Positions 9,347 through 19,219 of a DNA stretch of 64,000 nt are shown piece by piece. This stretch comes from Comamonas koreensis (GTDB lineage: Bacteria; Pseudomonadota; Gammaproteobacteria; Burkholderiales; Burkholderiaceae_C): the NCBI RefSeq assembly GCF_014076495.1, contig NZ_CP043575.1:2666001-2730000 (forward strand). The letters run 5' to 3'. The stretch's first letter is position 1, and each line of letters opens with the position of its first letter. The notes below the pieces were generated by a model, which saw only the letters and a program-made list of their open reading frames with translations, had not been told where the DNA came from and did not search any database. The position numbers were made by a program, and so were the translations under genes.

Positions 9347-9537
9347 GGGTCGCGGGGCAGCATGGTGGTGCATACAAACAGGGCGGGGCCGCGTCTAGCG
9401 CGGGTCACAGGCAGGTCGGCTGCTTTACATCCTAAAGCATGCGAGTGGCAGCAAAAGCTGCGATTTATTTTTTGACCCAAAGTCTAGCCCGTTGTTTTTT
9501 TGAAAAGTAAGCAGCCGCTTAAGGTTAATATGTTGCT

Positions 9538-9560
9538 ATTGATAATCGTTATCATTAGCA
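9538..9560 (+). promoter_or_regulatory. Fur box upstream of TonB-dependent siderophore receptor
   Basis: GATAATCGTTATCATTAGC at 9541-9559 matches the 19-bp Fur consensus at 15 of 19 positions, 61 bases before the receptor start. It predicts iron repression. Confidence 0.85.
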
Positions 9561-9619
9561 TTCCTGACTCAAATTTACAAGCCGTTTACCAAGCGGAATT
9601 ATTGTTTCAGGAGTTTTCA

Positions 9620-11761
9620 ATGATCCAAGCCCTTCGCAGCGAGACGCTCGCGCGTACAAGAGGCGAGCGCGCCGGCCTGTCGGTCGCCGCGCTGTTGATG
9701 ATGGCCGCCGTGCCGGCCATGGCACAAGAGCATACCTTGCCAACGGTCCAGGTGTCTGCCGACCAGTTCGATCCCGATGATGTGCGCCCCGAAGGCGTGA
9801 CCACGGCGACCAAGACCTATATGGCGCCCAAGGACATTCCGCAGACCATCGACACCTTGGAAGTCAACAAGTACAAGAGCTATGGCATCAATGACCTGTC
9901 GGTCATGCTCGATGGTGTGCCGGGCGTCAACACCAGCTATGACATGCGTGGCGAGGGGGTGATGATCCGCGGCTTCAATGCCGACAGCGGCGACATCTAC
10001 CGCGATGGCGTGCGCGAATCCGGCCAGGTGCGCCGCAGCACGGCCAACGTCGAGCGCATCGAGATCCTCAAAGGCCCGGCCTCGGTGCTGTATGGCCGTG
10101 GCGCGGGCGGCGGTGTGGTCAACATGGTCAGCAAGCAGGCGCGTTTTGATGGCGTGAGCAGCGTGACCTTGCGCGGCGGCTCCTGGGAGAACGTGGGCGG
10201 CACCATCGACATCAACCGGGTGATCAGCCCCAATGTGGTCATGCGGCTGACGGCCGACCGCGAGCAGGCGCACAGCTTTCGCAGCGGCATCCGCAACCGC
10301 AACGAGATGGTCTCGCCCAGCATCCTGGTGGATACGCGCACGGGCCTGCGCTGGACCGGCCAGTACACCTATGACAATGTCTGGCGCGTGCCGGACCGGG
10401 GGCCATCCTACGACCAGATGCCGCCGGGCATGTCCATCCGCCAGGGCTTTGCCCAGCCGGGCGACTTTGTCGAAGACCGCCTGCGCGTGCTGCGCTCGGA
10501 CCTGTCGTATGAGTTCAACAAGGCCTGGAGTGTGCGCTGGGTGGCCAGCAAGCGCGAAGCCAGCCAGGACTTTGACCACTACTTTGCCGGTACCTACTGC
10601 AACCCCCAGGGCCTGACGCCGGCGGGCGCCAAGTGCGCCAACCCCGGCCTGCTGCGCCAAAGCTATGCCTGGCAGCAAACCGAGAACCGCACCACCACCC
10701 ACACCGTAGACTTGACCGGCAAGCTGGACCTGGCCGGCATGCGCCATGAGCTGTTGCTGGGTGTGGAGCACAGCGAGGAAGAGCGCGCGCCGCGCCTTTT
10801 CAGCACCGCCAACAGCAATGGCTATATCGACCCGAACAACCCGGTGTTCGATGCCGTGCGCCCGCCCCAAGGCGCGCCATCGCAGCACAACCTGCACAAG
10901 GGCACGGCCCGCGCGCTGTATGTGCAGGACTTGATCAGCCTGAGCGACCAGTGGAAGCTGCTGCTGGGCGCGCGCTACGACAACTTTGACTTCAACAGCA
11001 CGAACCAGCTGACCCATGCGAGCCGCAGCACCGACGGCAACTCCGTCAGCCCGCGTGCGGGCCTCGTTTGGCAGCCGGTGCGCGAGCACAGCTTGTACGC
11101 GTCCTGGAGCCGCAGCTTCTCGCCCTATGGCGGGCGCGGCATTCTGTCGGTGGATACCGGCGCTGGCGCGGTGCTGGACAACGAGCCCCAGCATTCGCAG
11201 CAGTTCGAGATGGGGGTCAAGAGCGATTGGCTGGGTGGCGCGCTGTCCACGCAGCTGGCCGTCTACCAGCTGGAGCACTACAACATCCGCTACCGCCCCG
11301 ATCCGGACAACGACCCCTTCACCTGGGCCGTGCGTGGCAAGGAGCGCTCACGCGGCATCGAGTTCAGCGCGTCTGGCCGTGTGGCACCGTTTTGGTATGT
11401 GCGCGGCGGCGTCGGCATCATGGCCGCCAAGGTTACCGAGAACAAGGCCAACCCCGCTCTGGAAGGCAACTACCTGGCCAACACCGCGCGCCGCAATGGC
11501 AATGTCTTTCTGCGCTATGCGCCTGCAGGCAACTGGTATGCCGAGCTGGGCGTGACCCACACCAGCGCGCGCTACACCAATGACGCCAACACCAGCCGTG
11601 TGCCGGGTTACACCCGCTGGGATGGCCTGGTGGGCTGGCGCGCCGCGCCCTGGACCGTGACGCTGGCGGTGTCCAACCTGACCAACAAGGAATACTGGCG
11701 TTCCAGCAGCATGCCCGGCACGCCGCGTGGTGCGCTGCTGAGCGCGAACTTCCAGTTCTAA
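9620..11761 (+). CDS. TonB-dependent siderophore receptor
   Basis: Outer-membrane barrel of 713 residues that imports a ferric siderophore using TonB energy. It has a signal peptide ending in AVPAMA near residue 36 and a TonB-box-like region TLPTVQVSA. The plug domain (about 55-160) contains DGVPGVNTSYDMRGEGVMIRG and the IEILKGPASVLYGRGAGGG motif. A beta-barrel follows, ending in the outer-membrane C-terminal phenylalanine (SANFQF). The ATG at 9620 has an AGGAG ribosome site; the longer frame from 9500 would cover the Fur box. The receptor stands alone, so the ligand cannot be inferred from neighbours. Confidence 0.93.
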   Translation: MIQALRSETLARTRGERAGLSVAALLMMAAVPAMAQEHTLPTVQVSADQFDPDDVRPEGVTTATKTYMAPKDIPQTIDTLEVNKYKSYGINDLSVMLDGVPGVNTSYDMRGEGVMIRGFNADSGDIYRDGVRESGQVRRSTANVERIEILKGPASVLYGRGAGGGVVNMVSKQARFDGVSSVTLRGGSWENVGGTIDINRVISPNVVMRLTADREQAHSFRSGIRNRNEMVSPSILVDTRTGLRWTGQYTYDNVWRVPDRGPSYDQMPPGMSIRQGFAQPGDFVEDRLRVLRSDLSYEFNKAWSVRWVASKREASQDFDHYFAGTYCNPQGLTPAGAKCANPGLLRQSYAWQQTENRTTTHTVDLTGKLDLAGMRHELLLGVEHSEEERAPRLFSTANSNGYIDPNNPVFDAVRPPQGAPSQHNLHKGTARALYVQDLISLSDQWKLLLGARYDNFDFNSTNQLTHASRSTDGNSVSPRAGLVWQPVREHSLYASWSRSFSPYGGRGILSVDTGAGAVLDNEPQHSQQFEMGVKSDWLGGALSTQLAVYQLEHYNIRYRPDPDNDPFTWAVRGKERSRGIEFSASGRVAPFWYVRGGVGIMAAKVTENKANPALEGNYLANTARRNGNVFLRYAPAGNWYAELGVTHTSARYTNDANTSRVPGYTRWDGLVGWRAAPWTVTLAVSNLTNKEYWRSSSMPGTPRGALLSANFQF

Positions 11762-11776
11762 ACGCCCAGGCGCCAT

Positions 11777-11824
11777 AAAAACAGGCCGCGCTGCAATCCC
11801 TGCAGCGCGGCCTGTTTGTTTTTG
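11777..11824. terminator. Bidirectional terminator between receptor gene and yajQ
   Basis: AAACAGGCCGCGCTGCA (11779-11795) pairs perfectly with its complement at 11801-11817 around the loop ATCCC, with A-rich and T-rich flanks on the two sides. It serves both convergent genes. Confidence 0.92.
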
Positions 11825-11836
11825 ATCGAGTGCGGA

Positions 11837-12322
11837 TCAGTCGCGGAAGTTATTGAACGACAGCGGCACGTCGGTCACGTCTTTCTTCAGCAGTGCCATC
11901 GCTGCTTGCAGGTCGTCGCGCTTGGCGCCGGTGATGCGCACAGCATCGCCCTGGATGGCGGCCTGCACCTTCATCTTGCTGTCCTTGATGAGCTTCTGGA
12001 TCTTCTTGGCCAGCTCCTGCTCGATGCCGTTGCGCACCTTGATCACTTGCTTGACCTTGTCGCCGCCGACCTTTTGCACATCGCCCTTGTCCAGAAAGCG
12101 CACATCCACATTGCGCTTGGTCAGTTTGTTGCGCAGGATGTCTTCAACCTGCACCAGCTGGAAGTCGGCATCGCCGTACATGATGATCTCTTTGTCCTTG
12201 AGCTCGATCCCGGCCGACGTTCCCTTGAAGTCAAAACGGGTGCCAATTTCCTTGGCGGAATTCTCAACAGCGTTTTTCACCTCGACGAAGTCGGCTTCGC
12301 AAACCGTGTCAAACGATGGCAT
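11837..12322 (-). CDS. yajQ: YajQ-family nucleotide-binding protein
   Basis: A 161-residue cytoplasmic protein with two RRM-like folds. YajQ homologues bind cyclic di-GMP or other nucleotides and affect gene expression. The sequence follows the family throughout: [20 protein letters not shown] at the start, [18 protein letters not shown], the central [16 protein letters not shown] and the C-terminal PLSFNNFRD. The length equals that of E. coli YajQ. Its start lies 66 bases from the divergent murB start, so the promoters share that space. Confidence 0.96.
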   Translation of the reverse strand: MPSFDTVCEADFVEVKNAVENSAKEIGTRFDFKGTSAGIELKDKEIIMYGDADFQLVQVEDILRNKLTKRNVDVRFLDKGDVQKVGGDKVKQVIKVRNGIEQELAKKIQKLIKDSKMKVQAAIQGDAVRITGAKRDDLQAAMALLKKDVTDVPLSFNNFRD

Positions 12323-12387
12323 AAATACTCTCCTTGCAGGCCAGGCTGAGCGCCTGAGTGGGTCGCGACAAGTGCGACAATCTAGCG

Positions 12388-13488
12388 ATGTTAGTCGAGA
12401 AAAATGCCCCGCTGCAGCAATACAACACCTTTGGCATCATGGCGCGGGCCATGAACCTGGTGCGCGTGCAGGCCCCGCAGGATATCCGTGATTTTTTGGC
12501 CCAGCCCCCGTTGGGCGCCAGCCGCCAGGTGGTGGTGCTGGGGGGCGGCAGCAATATCGTCATCACCGGCGATGTCGAGCCCACCGTCTTCAAGATGGAG
12601 ATCATGGGCAAGCGCCTGGTCGAAGAGACCGACAAGCACTACATCATTGAAGTGGGCGCTGGTGAAGTCTGGCACGAGGTCGTGGCCTGGAGCCTGGCCC
12701 AGGGCTACCCCGGGCTGGAGAACCTGGCGCTGATCCCGGGCACCGCAGGCGCTGCGCCGGTGCAGAACATTGGCGCCTATGGCGTGGAGCTGCAAGACCG
12801 CTTTGACTCGCTCGATGCGATCGACCTGAGCAATGGCGAGCATTTCAGCCTGCAGGCGGCGCAGTGCGCGTTTGGCTACCGGGATTCAGTGTTCAAGCAT
12901 GCGCCGGCCGAGACCATGCCGCTGACCATGATTGCCCGCGCCACCGGCGTGGCCGAGCCCCGGGGCATGGGGCTGGCGGGCCGCGCCGTCATCACCCATG
13001 TGCGCCTGCGCCTGGCCAAGGATTGGAAGCCCGAGCTGGGCTACCTGGACCTGGCCCGCAAGCAGGCCGAAAAAGGCATTGCGCAGCCCACGGCCCAGGA
13101 TATTTTTGACTGGGTGGTGGAGATCCGCCGCGCCAAGCTGCCCGATCCGGCGCAGATCGGCAATGCCGGCAGCTTTTTCAAGAACCCGCAGGTCACCGCC
13201 GACCAGTGCGAGGACATCATTGCGCGCGAGCCCAAAATTGTGCACTACCCGATGCTGGACGGCAGCATCAAGCTGGCTGCGGGCTGGATGATCGATGCCT
13301 GCGGCTGGCGCGGCAAAAGCATTGGCAAGGCCGGTGTCTATGACCGCCAGGCCCTCGTGCTGGTCAACCTGGGCGAGGGCGAAGGCAGCGTGACCGGCGG
13401 CGAGGTGGTGACCTTGGCGCGCGCGATCCAGACCAGTGTCTATGAGCGCTTTGGCATCCAGCTGGAGCCCGAACCCGTCGTTTGGTAG
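12388..13488 (+). CDS. murB: UDP-N-acetylenolpyruvoylglucosamine reductase
   Basis: FAD enzyme that reduces UDP-GlcNAc-enolpyruvate to UDP-MurNAc in peptidoglycan synthesis. The 366 residues show the type I MurB pattern: [11 protein letters not shown] at the start, the FAD-binding [31 protein letters not shown], the catalytic-Ser segment NAGSFFKNP and [23 protein letters not shown] chose the ATG at 12388; a GTG at 12358 would add ten residues not seen in the family. Convergent with the MFS gene, 24 bases apart. Confidence 0.96.
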   Translation: MLVEKNAPLQQYNTFGIMARAMNLVRVQAPQDIRDFLAQPPLGASRQVVVLGGGSNIVITGDVEPTVFKMEIMGKRLVEETDKHYIIEVGAGEVWHEVVAWSLAQGYPGLENLALIPGTAGAAPVQNIGAYGVELQDRFDSLDAIDLSNGEHFSLQAAQCAFGYRDSVFKHAPAETMPLTMIARATGVAEPRGMGLAGRAVITHVRLRLAKDWKPELGYLDLARKQAEKGIAQPTAQDIFDWVVEIRRAKLPDPAQIGNAGSFFKNPQVTADQCEDIIAREPKIVHYPMLDGSIKLAAGWMIDACGWRGKSIGKAGVYDRQALVLVNLGEGEGSVTGGEVVTLARAIQTSVYERFGIQLEPEPVVW

Positions 13489-13512
13489 CTGCGCCAGCGC
13501 GGGCTAAAGGGC

Positions 13513-14742
13513 TCAGCGCTTGGCTGGCGGTATCCAGCGCGCCAGCGCAGCCGCCGCACCCCAGGCCAGCAAGCCGATGCAGGCGATGCCGCTGGCCAGC
13601 GACAGGCTGCCGGCCAGAAACGACAGCAGCGCTGGCCCCAGCGATGAGCCCAGGTCGGCCGCCAGGCGCCATAGCCCCAGAAAATGCGCCCGCGCATGGC
13701 GCGGCGCGTGGTCGGCCCCCAAGGTCATGATCAGGCCCGAGCCAATGCCATTGCCAAAGCCCAGCGCCATGGCTGCGAGCAGCAAGGTCGTCACGCTGCC
13801 CGTCAGCGGCATCAGCAGCATGGCCGCGCCCATCACCAGCATCGACGGCACGGCCACCCAGCGCCGGCCTTTGAGATCCATGAGCTTGCCCGCAGGGTAG
13901 AAGACCAGCATATCGATGGCGCCCGCCAGCCCGTAGACCAGCGAGGCGGCAGCGGGTGCCAGGCCAAGATGGTCGGCCCACAGCGGAATGACCACCTGGC
14001 GCGAGGCACGCACGGCGCTGACCAGCAGCACGCCCAGGCCCAGCGTGAGAAATAGCCGGTGGTGATCGCGCAGAATGCCGGCGATGGACGGAGCCTCGGT
14101 GGGCACCGGCTGTCCCGGCAGCGCAGTGGGCGCCGCCAGATCGGGCACGCGCAGGCCAATGGCTGCAGCGCAGAGGACGCCCACAATGCCCACCGCGAAC
14201 GCGGCATGCAGGCCAAAGGCATGCATGGCCCAGGCGCCGATAAAGGGCCCGATGAACATGCCGATGCGCATCACCCCACCCAAGGTGGACAGCGCCCGCG
14301 CGCGGTAGGACACCGGCACGGCCTCGCTCAGATAGCTTTGCCGCGCCAGGTTGTAGACCGCCTGCGACATGCCCACCATCAGGCAGCCCAGCGCAAACAG
14401 CCACAGCTGCTGGGTGGCCAGGCAGAGGGCCATGCCGATGGCGCTCCACAGGCCTGCGGCCACAATGGCCCAGCGCTCGCCCCAGCGGGCGGTTATCAGC
14501 GATGCCGGGATATTGCTCAGCAAGGAGCCAATGCTGACCAGCCCCACCACCAGCGCCGCCATGGAGACTGAGGCGCCCAGGTCCCGCGCCATCAGCACGA
14601 TCACCGGCAGCACCGCACCCTCGCCAATGCCAAACAGCAGCGAGGGGCCAAAGGCCGCCACGGCAATGCGGCGCAGCGAGAATGCTGCGTCACTGTCTAG
14701 GGCCGGATCGGATGCGGGAGGAGGGGAGCTGGGCGTGCCCAT
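13513..14742 (-). CDS. MFS transporter
   Basis: A 409-residue inner-membrane carrier of the major facilitator superfamily with about twelve hydrophobic segments. The loop between helices 2 and 3 carries a weak MFS signature (NIPASLITARWGERWAIV), and the second half begins with LFLTLGLGVLLVSAVRA. The substrate is unknown; drug or sugar export are equally possible. It lies downstream of the hisP end on the same strand, with a hairpin between them. Confidence 0.82.
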   Translation of the reverse strand: MGTPSSPPPASDPALDSDAAFSLRRIAVAAFGPSLLFGIGEGAVLPVIVLMARDLGASVSMAALVVGLVSIGSLLSNIPASLITARWGERWAIVAAGLWSAIGMALCLATQQLWLFALGCLMVGMSQAVYNLARQSYLSEAVPVSYRARALSTLGGVMRIGMFIGPFIGAWAMHAFGLHAAFAVGIVGVLCAAAIGLRVPDLAAPTALPGQPVPTEAPSIAGILRDHHRLFLTLGLGVLLVSAVRASRQVVIPLWADHLGLAPAAASLVYGLAGAIDMLVFYPAGKLMDLKGRRWVAVPSMLVMGAAMLLMPLTGSVTTLLLAAMALGFGNGIGSGLIMTLGADHAPRHARAHFLGLWRLAADLGSSLGPALLSFLAGSLSLASGIACIGLLAWGAAAALARWIPPAKR

Positions 14743-14762
14743 GGTCGCGGTAAAGTGGGTAT

Positions 14763-14818
14763 CAATCTACGCTGGTTGCCTGGGGTGCTGTGTGGATCAG
14801 CACCTCAAGCGCAGATTG
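14763..14818 (-). other. Nested hairpin in leader of the MFS gene
   Basis: On the minus strand CAATCTGCGCT (14818-14808) pairs with AGCGTAGATTG (14773-14763), 11 pairs with one G-U. It encloses a second stem GGTGCT/AGCACC. No U-run follows, so it is not an obvious terminator. It lies 20 bases before the MFS start and about 60 after the hisP stop. Confidence 0.45.
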
Positions 14819-14880
14819 TGCGCCTGCCCGGCGCTCGGATAGCAGTGATCCTGTCGCGGGCAGAACTTGGCCTGCGCGGC

Positions 14881-15657
14881 TTACTTCAAGCTGCCCGAGA
14901 GGAAGCGTGCCAGGCGTTCACTCTTGGGGTTGGCCAGCACCTCGCGCGGCGGGCCTTGCTCTTCGATCAGGCCCTGGTGCAGGAAGATCACATGGTTGGA
15001 GACCTCGCGGGCAAAGCCCATCTCATGCGTCACGACCAGCATGGTGCGGCCTTCCTGGGCGAGCACCTGCATCACGCGCAGCACCTCACCGACCAGCTCG
15101 GGGTCGAGGGCAGAGGTAGGCTCGTCAAACAGCATCACCTCGGGCTCGACCGCCAGCGCGCGCGCAATGGCCACGCGCTGCTGCTGGCCGCCGCTCATGT
15201 GGTTGGGGTAGCTGTCTTCCTTGTTTTCCAGGCCCACCAGCTTCAGGTACTTGCGGGCGCGGGCGACGGCCTCGTCCTTGCTGATGCCCAGCACATGCAC
15301 CGGCACTTCGATGATGTTCTGCATCACCGTCATGTGCGCCCAGAGGTTGAAGTGCTGGAACACCATCGCCAGCTTGCTGCGCAGGCGCTGGAGCTGCTTG
15401 GGGTCCACCGCGTCCAGCGCACCATTGCGGCCGGTGCGCAGCTGCAGGCTTTCGCCAGCCACGATGATTTGCCCTTGCTGGGGCTGCTCCAGCAGGTTGA
15501 TGCAGCGCAAAAAGGTGCTCTTGCCCGAGCCGGAGCTGCCGATGATGCTGATCACGTCGCCAGCGCAGGCGTTGAGCGAGACGCCCTTGAGCACCTGGTT
15601 GCTGCCATAGCTCTTGTGGATGTCCAGCGCCTGCAGTTTGTAGTTGGATGCGTTCAT
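14881..15657 (-). CDS. hisP: Polar amino-acid ABC transporter, ATP-binding subunit (HisP-like)
   Basis: Drives import of basic or polar amino acids by ATP hydrolysis at the inner membrane. The 258 residues contain Walker [10 protein letters not shown] (residues 40-48), the signature [15 protein letters not shown], Walker [15 protein letters not shown] and a switch histidine in [14 protein letters not shown]. The ATG at 15657 gives the family N-terminus ([18 protein letters not shown]); an ATG at 15738 would overlap the permease gene and add non-homologous residues. Last gene of the J-Q-M-P cluster. Confidence 0.94.
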   Translation of the reverse strand: MNASNYKLQALDIHKSYGSNQVLKGVSLNACAGDVISIIGSSGSGKSTFLRCINLLEQPQQGQIIVAGESLQLRTGRNGALDAVDPKQLQRLRSKLAMVFQHFNLWAHMTVMQNIIEVPVHVLGISKDEAVARARKYLKLVGLENKEDSYPNHMSGGQQQRVAIARALAVEPEVMLFDEPTSALDPELVGEVLRVMQVLAQEGRTMLVVTHEMGFAREVSNHVIFLHQGLIEEQGPPREVLANPKSERLARFLSGSLK

Positions 15658-15676
15658 ATCTCGATGCTCGAATGTC

Positions 15677-16390
15677 TTAGGCCTTGCGCGGGGCCAGATA
15701 GCCCAGGAAACGGCGCTCGGCGAGGCGGAAGATGCCAATCAGGATAAAGGTGATGCTCAGGTAGATGGCAGCTGCCGCGATATAGGCTTCAAACGGCAGG
15801 TAGTAGTCCGAGTACACCCGGCTGGCAGCGCCGGTCAGGTCTACCAGCGACGGCACGGTCGAGGCCAGGCTGGTCGAATGCAGCATCATCACCACCTCGT
15901 TGCTGTAGGCGGGCAGGGTGCGGCGGATGGCGCTGGGCATCACGATGCGGCGCATCAGCTGCCAGCGGCTCATGCCCATCGCGCGGGCCGCTTCGACTTC
16001 GCCCTTGTAGGTTTCGCGGATCGAGCCGGCGAGCATCTCGGCCGTGTAGGCCGCGTTGTTCAAGGTGAAGGCGAGGAACGCGCAGAAGAACGGCTCCTTG
16101 AAGTAGGTCCAGGGCCAGATCGCATCCCAGCGCGCCTGCACCCATTCGAGCTGCGAGAAGCCGTAGTAGATCAGGTAGACCTGGATCAGCAGCGGCGTGC
16201 CGCGCATGAAATAGGTAAAGGCGCCCACCGTTTTGCGCAGCAGCCAGGAGCGGCTGACCAGCGCGAGCGCGCCCAACAGCGCCAGCACAGCGCCAAGGGC
16301 CAGGCTGGACAGCAGTAGCTTGAGGGTGGTGACCAGGCCCTCGCCGTACAGCGCAATCGTGTCGGGCTGAAAAATGACGTCCCAGTTCAT
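15677..16390 (-). CDS. hisM: Amino-acid ABC transporter permease (HisM-like)
   Basis: A 237-residue inner-membrane subunit with about five membrane segments and the EAA loop [20 protein letters not shown] that docks to the ATPase. The start codon overlaps the hisQ stop in an ATGA junction (16387-16390), a sign of coupled translation and assembly of a HisQ-HisM heterodimer. hisP follows after 19 bases. Confidence 0.93.
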   Translation of the reverse strand: MNWDVIFQPDTIALYGEGLVTTLKLLLSSLALGAVLALLGALALVSRSWLLRKTVGAFTYFMRGTPLLIQVYLIYYGFSQLEWVQARWDAIWPWTYFKEPFFCAFLAFTLNNAAYTAEMLAGSIRETYKGEVEAARAMGMSRWQLMRRIVMPSAIRRTLPAYSNEVVMMLHSTSLASTVPSLVDLTGAASRVYSDYYLPFEAYIAAAAIYLSITFILIGIFRLAERRFLGYLAPRKA

Positions 16391-17073
16391 AGCTGCACCT
16401 TTTCGGTTCCCAAGCTGTAGCGGGCATTGAGGCGGCCCAGCGCCCACAGTGATACCGATGTGTAGACGAGGTACAGCGCAGCGGTGAAGAGGAAGAAGAT
16501 AAAGGGCTCGCGCGCAGCGGCGCTGGCCTGCTTGGCCAGGTAGGTCATGTCTTGCAGGCCGATCAGGCTGACCAGCGCGGTGGCCTTGATCAGCACCAGC
16601 CAGTTATTGGTAAAGCCGGGCAGGGCATAGCGCACCATCTGCGGCAGGGTGATGCGAAAGAAGGTCTTGACCGGACTCATGCCGAAGGCCCAGGCCGCTT
16701 CCATCTGGCCCTTGGGGATGGCCAGGATCGCGCCCCGGAAGGTTTCGGTCATGTAGGCGCCGTAGATAAAGCCGATCGTGAACGAGCCAGCCACAAAGGG
16801 GTTGAGGTCGACCGAGCTTTCGCTGCCCATCTTCTCGAGCAAGGTATTGAGGCCGATGGCGCCGCCGTAGAAGATCAGCAGCATCATCACCAGCTCGGGG
16901 ATGCCGCGCACGATGGAGGTGTAGACCGTCGCCAGCACCACCAGCGGGCGGCGGCCCGACAGCTTGGCACTGGCACCCAGCAGGCCCAGCACGGTGGCAA
17001 TGGCCGCTGATGCCAGTGAGACCGCTACCGTCAGCAGCGAGCCCATCAGGATCGATTGAAAGTAATCACTCAT
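16387..17073 (-). CDS. hisQ: Amino-acid ABC transporter permease (HisQ-like)
   Basis: A 228-residue inner-membrane permease paired with the HisM-like protein. The EAA loop is QMEAAWAFGMSPVKTFFRIT. The conserved SIVRGIPELVMMLLIFYGG segment is typical of the HisQ/GltJ class of polar amino-acid permeases. It lies 211 bases downstream of the binding-protein gene, beyond a stem-loop that may make the permeases less expressed than the binding protein. Confidence 0.93.
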   Translation of the reverse strand: MSDYFQSILMGSLLTVAVSLASAAIATVLGLLGASAKLSGRRPLVVLATVYTSIVRGIPELVMMLLIFYGGAIGLNTLLEKMGSESSVDLNPFVAGSFTIGFIYGAYMTETFRGAILAIPKGQMEAAWAFGMSPVKTFFRITLPQMVRYALPGFTNNWLVLIKATALVSLIGLQDMTYLAKQASAAAREPFIFFLFTAALYLVYTSVSLWALGRLNARYSLGTEKVQL

Positions 17074-17245
17074 ATTTTTTGGCCTTGGGCGCCGGGATCG
17101 CGTTGTGCAATCGGGCCCATCGGTGGCCTGGTGTTGCCTTGGGTGGGCGCTGCAAAAAGGCCTGGCACCATGGAATTGCGGCGCGATTCATCCAGTATGA
17201 AGACTCTGGAGCAGCGCGCCGCTTGGTGTTAGCCCTGATCGAGGA

Positions 17246-17273
17246 CGCGGGTGGCGCTAGGCGCGCCACCGCG
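17246..17273. other. Stem-loop between binding-protein and permease genes
   Basis: CGCGGGTGGCGC (17246-17257) and GCGCCACCGCG (17263-17273) form a GC-rich stem with one bulge and the loop TAGGC. On the minus transcript no U-run follows. Such hairpins often protect the upstream mRNA and lower downstream expression. Confidence 0.6.
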
Positions 17274-17284
17274 TTTTACAAAGA

Positions 17285-18046
17285 TCAGTTGCCGTAGGGG
17301 TCGAAATCGAAGTACTTCTTGGCAATCGTGGCATAGGTGCCATTGCTGCGGATGGTCTTGATCGCTTCGTTGATCTGCTTTTTCAGGTCGCCCTGGTTCT
17401 TGCGCAGCGCAATGCCGATGCCATCACCGTAGTACTTGGTCTCGTACTGGTCCGGGCCCTTGTAGCCGTAGTCAGCGCCTTCGGGCTTGCGCAGGAAGCC
17501 GCCGTTGACTTCGACCTTGTCAGCCACGGTGCCGTCGAGGCGGCCGGACTTGATGTCCAGGTAAACCTGGTCCTGGGCTTCATAAGGCACGATGGTCGCG
17601 CCTGCGGGCTTGAGCTCGCCATTGGCCCACTTCTCTTGGGTCGAGCCCTTGAGCACGCCGATCTTCAGGCCCTTGGCCGAAGCCGGGCCCTTGTATTCCA
17701 CGCTTTTCTTCAGCACCACGGCGCTGGGCGTCTTGTAGTAGCGGTCGCTGAAATCGACCACGCGGCGGCGCTCGTCGGTCATCGACATGGAGCTGACGAT
17801 GACGTCGTATTTCTTGGCTTGCAGGCCGGGGATCATGCTGTCCCAGACTTGCTCGACGAACACGCACTTGCGCTTGATCTGCTCGCACACCGCCTTGGCG
17901 ATGTCCACGTCAAAACCGGTGACTTCGCCTTGGGGCGTCTTGTAGGTAAACGGTTCGTAGGTCGGGTCGACAGCTACTTTCAGGTCTGCAGCAAAAGCAG
18001 GGGCGGCGATAGCGGCCACTGCCAGTGCGATCAAGGTTTTACGCAT
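17285..18046 (-). CDS. hisJ: Periplasmic basic amino-acid-binding protein (HisJ/ArgT-like)
   Basis: Captures a cationic amino acid (His, Lys, Arg or ornithine) in the periplasm for the HisQMP importer. The 253-residue precursor has a clear signal peptide ending AAPAFA at residue 19. The solute-binding family 3 signature TGFDVDIAKAVCEQIKRKC is present, and the ligand-site region around DVIVSSMSMTDERRRVVDFS matches HisJ/LAO proteins. It retains the Cys pair around KRKCVF. First gene of the four-gene cluster. Exact specificity is not decided by sequence. Confidence 0.92.
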   Translation of the reverse strand: MRKTLIALAVAAIAAPAFAADLKVAVDPTYEPFTYKTPQGEVTGFDVDIAKAVCEQIKRKCVFVEQVWDSMIPGLQAKKYDVIVSSMSMTDERRRVVDFSDRYYKTPSAVVLKKSVEYKGPASAKGLKIGVLKGSTQEKWANGELKPAGATIVPYEAQDQVYLDIKSGRLDGTVADKVEVNGGFLRKPEGADYGYKGPDQYETKYYGDGIGIALRKNQGDLKKQINEAIKTIRSNGTYATIAKKYFDFDPYGN

Positions 18047-18220
18047 AGTGAATCCTCGGATCCGAATGTTGATAAGGTGGCTAGCATGCTAGTGCTTTTG
18101 CTGCCCGCCGTCGGGCTCTGATATCGGCTTGTGGCGACCCGGCGACAGCTCTGCGCTGTGCTTTGTGGCAAAGCGGCGAGCTTGTGCGCATTATCACCAG
18201 CCTAAACGGCCATTGAGCGC

Positions 18221-18248
18221 AAAAATTGACGTTGAAGCGTCAATTTTT
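18221..18248. terminator. AT-rich inverted repeat, probable terminator
   Basis: AAAAATTGACG (18221-18231) pairs perfectly with CGTCAATTTTT (18238-18248) around a 6-base loop. It sits between the end of the 18328-18807 gene and the start of hisJ, both on the minus strand. The terminal U-run fits a terminator; an operator for hisJ is the alternative. Confidence 0.6.
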
Positions 18249-18327
18249 ACGCCCTATCCAGGGAAACACTAATAAGTATGGGTTGTGACGGTCGATTTGA
18301 TCGTCTATTTTGTCGAAACGTCCGCGC

Positions 18328-18807
18328 TTACTTCTTCCAGTAGCCTGGGCGAATCAGCAGGCTGTGGACGCGGTAGGGCGCCTTTTCCTCAATGCCGATG
18401 TCCATCGGCACATAGGCCTTGTCGCACTGCAGCAGGTAGCTGGTGATGTAAGGGGTGGGGCTGGTCATCTGCGCGCCGACCTTGCAGCTGCCCACGCTTT
18501 GGTGCACGTCGTTGAACACCTGCTTCATCTGGTCGGCCGTGACCTGCTTGTTGAAGTCTTCGGTGAAAGTCTTGGCATCGGGCACGGCGGCCTTGCCTTC
18601 AAAGGCGGCGAGCAGCGCCTGGAAACGCTGGGCCAGCGCCTTTTCAGCAGCCGGGTTGGGCGCAGGGGCCTGGGGCGCTGCCTCGGCTGCGGGCGGCGTG
18701 GCTGCCGCTGCTGGGTTGGCCGCTCCCTGGCTGCTTTGGGCTTGGGCCGCCAAGGCGGCGCAGGCCAGTGCGGTGGACAACAGGGCGTGGCGGGACATAC
18801 GGTGCAT
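18328..18807 (-). CDS. Secreted hypothetical protein
   Basis: A 159-residue protein of unknown function. The ATG at 18807 has an AAGGAAA ribosome site six bases upstream, better than the first ATG at 18834. A signal peptide ends near ALAAQA. A low-complexity Ala/Pro/Gln linker of about 35 residues follows. The folded C-terminal part (FQALLAAFEGKA to the end) has two Cys (SVGSCK and LLQCDK) that could form a disulfide. Its NTF2-like flavour resembles small domains found beside secreted serine hydrolases, which is only a guess. Confidence 0.7.
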   Translation of the reverse strand: MHRMSRHALLSTALACAALAAQAQSSQGAANPAAAATPPAAEAAPQAPAPNPAAEKALAQRFQALLAAFEGKAAVPDAKTFTEDFNKQVTADQMKQVFNDVHQSVGSCKVGAQMTSPTPYITSYLLQCDKAYVPMDIGIEEKAPYRVHSLLIRPGYWKK

Positions 18808-19219
18808 GCGGGTTTCCTTGGTGTGGTTTTGCATCGGGCCATCCTAGGCGCAGTGGGCGCGCTGGTGGTAACACTTGGTGTTTAGATGCAGGGGCTAAAA
18901 GTGGGGGCGGAGGGCCGTTTTCGGCGCCTGTCTCGCAGCCCAGAACGGGCGAGCCAGGCATCTTCATCGGATGCCGCTCTGCGTGGACCTCTACTGTGGC
19001 GCGCGGCCGGCCAAGGTGGGGCCATCCGATGCCGTAAGAGGGCTTGAGAATTGGCCTACATAGTGGGTCGATGCAAAAGCGGGCAAACCCTGTGCCCATG
19101 CGCTTGTGCGGCACGCGGCCATGGCCCGGCCTGGCCCGCTTTCATCTTGGCGACCCGGTTTTTGCGCTGTTGCGGCTAAGGTGTCGCGCAGTGATAGGCA
19201 ACCCCATAAGGACATAGAG
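18808..19219. other. Intergenic region without recognisable gene
   Basis: Divergent spacer of about 410 bases. The only structure seen is a separated inverted repeat CATCGGATG (18965-18973) and CATCCGATG (19023-19031) and a small palindrome AACACTTGGTGTT near 18870. Short open frames here look like noise. Confidence 0.5.

Noticed and set aside
9617..11278. 553-residue minus-strand frame opposite the first TonB receptor
   Set aside because: Antisense to a clear receptor gene with plug and barrel motifs; composition is His/Ala/Gly-rich as expected of a shadow.
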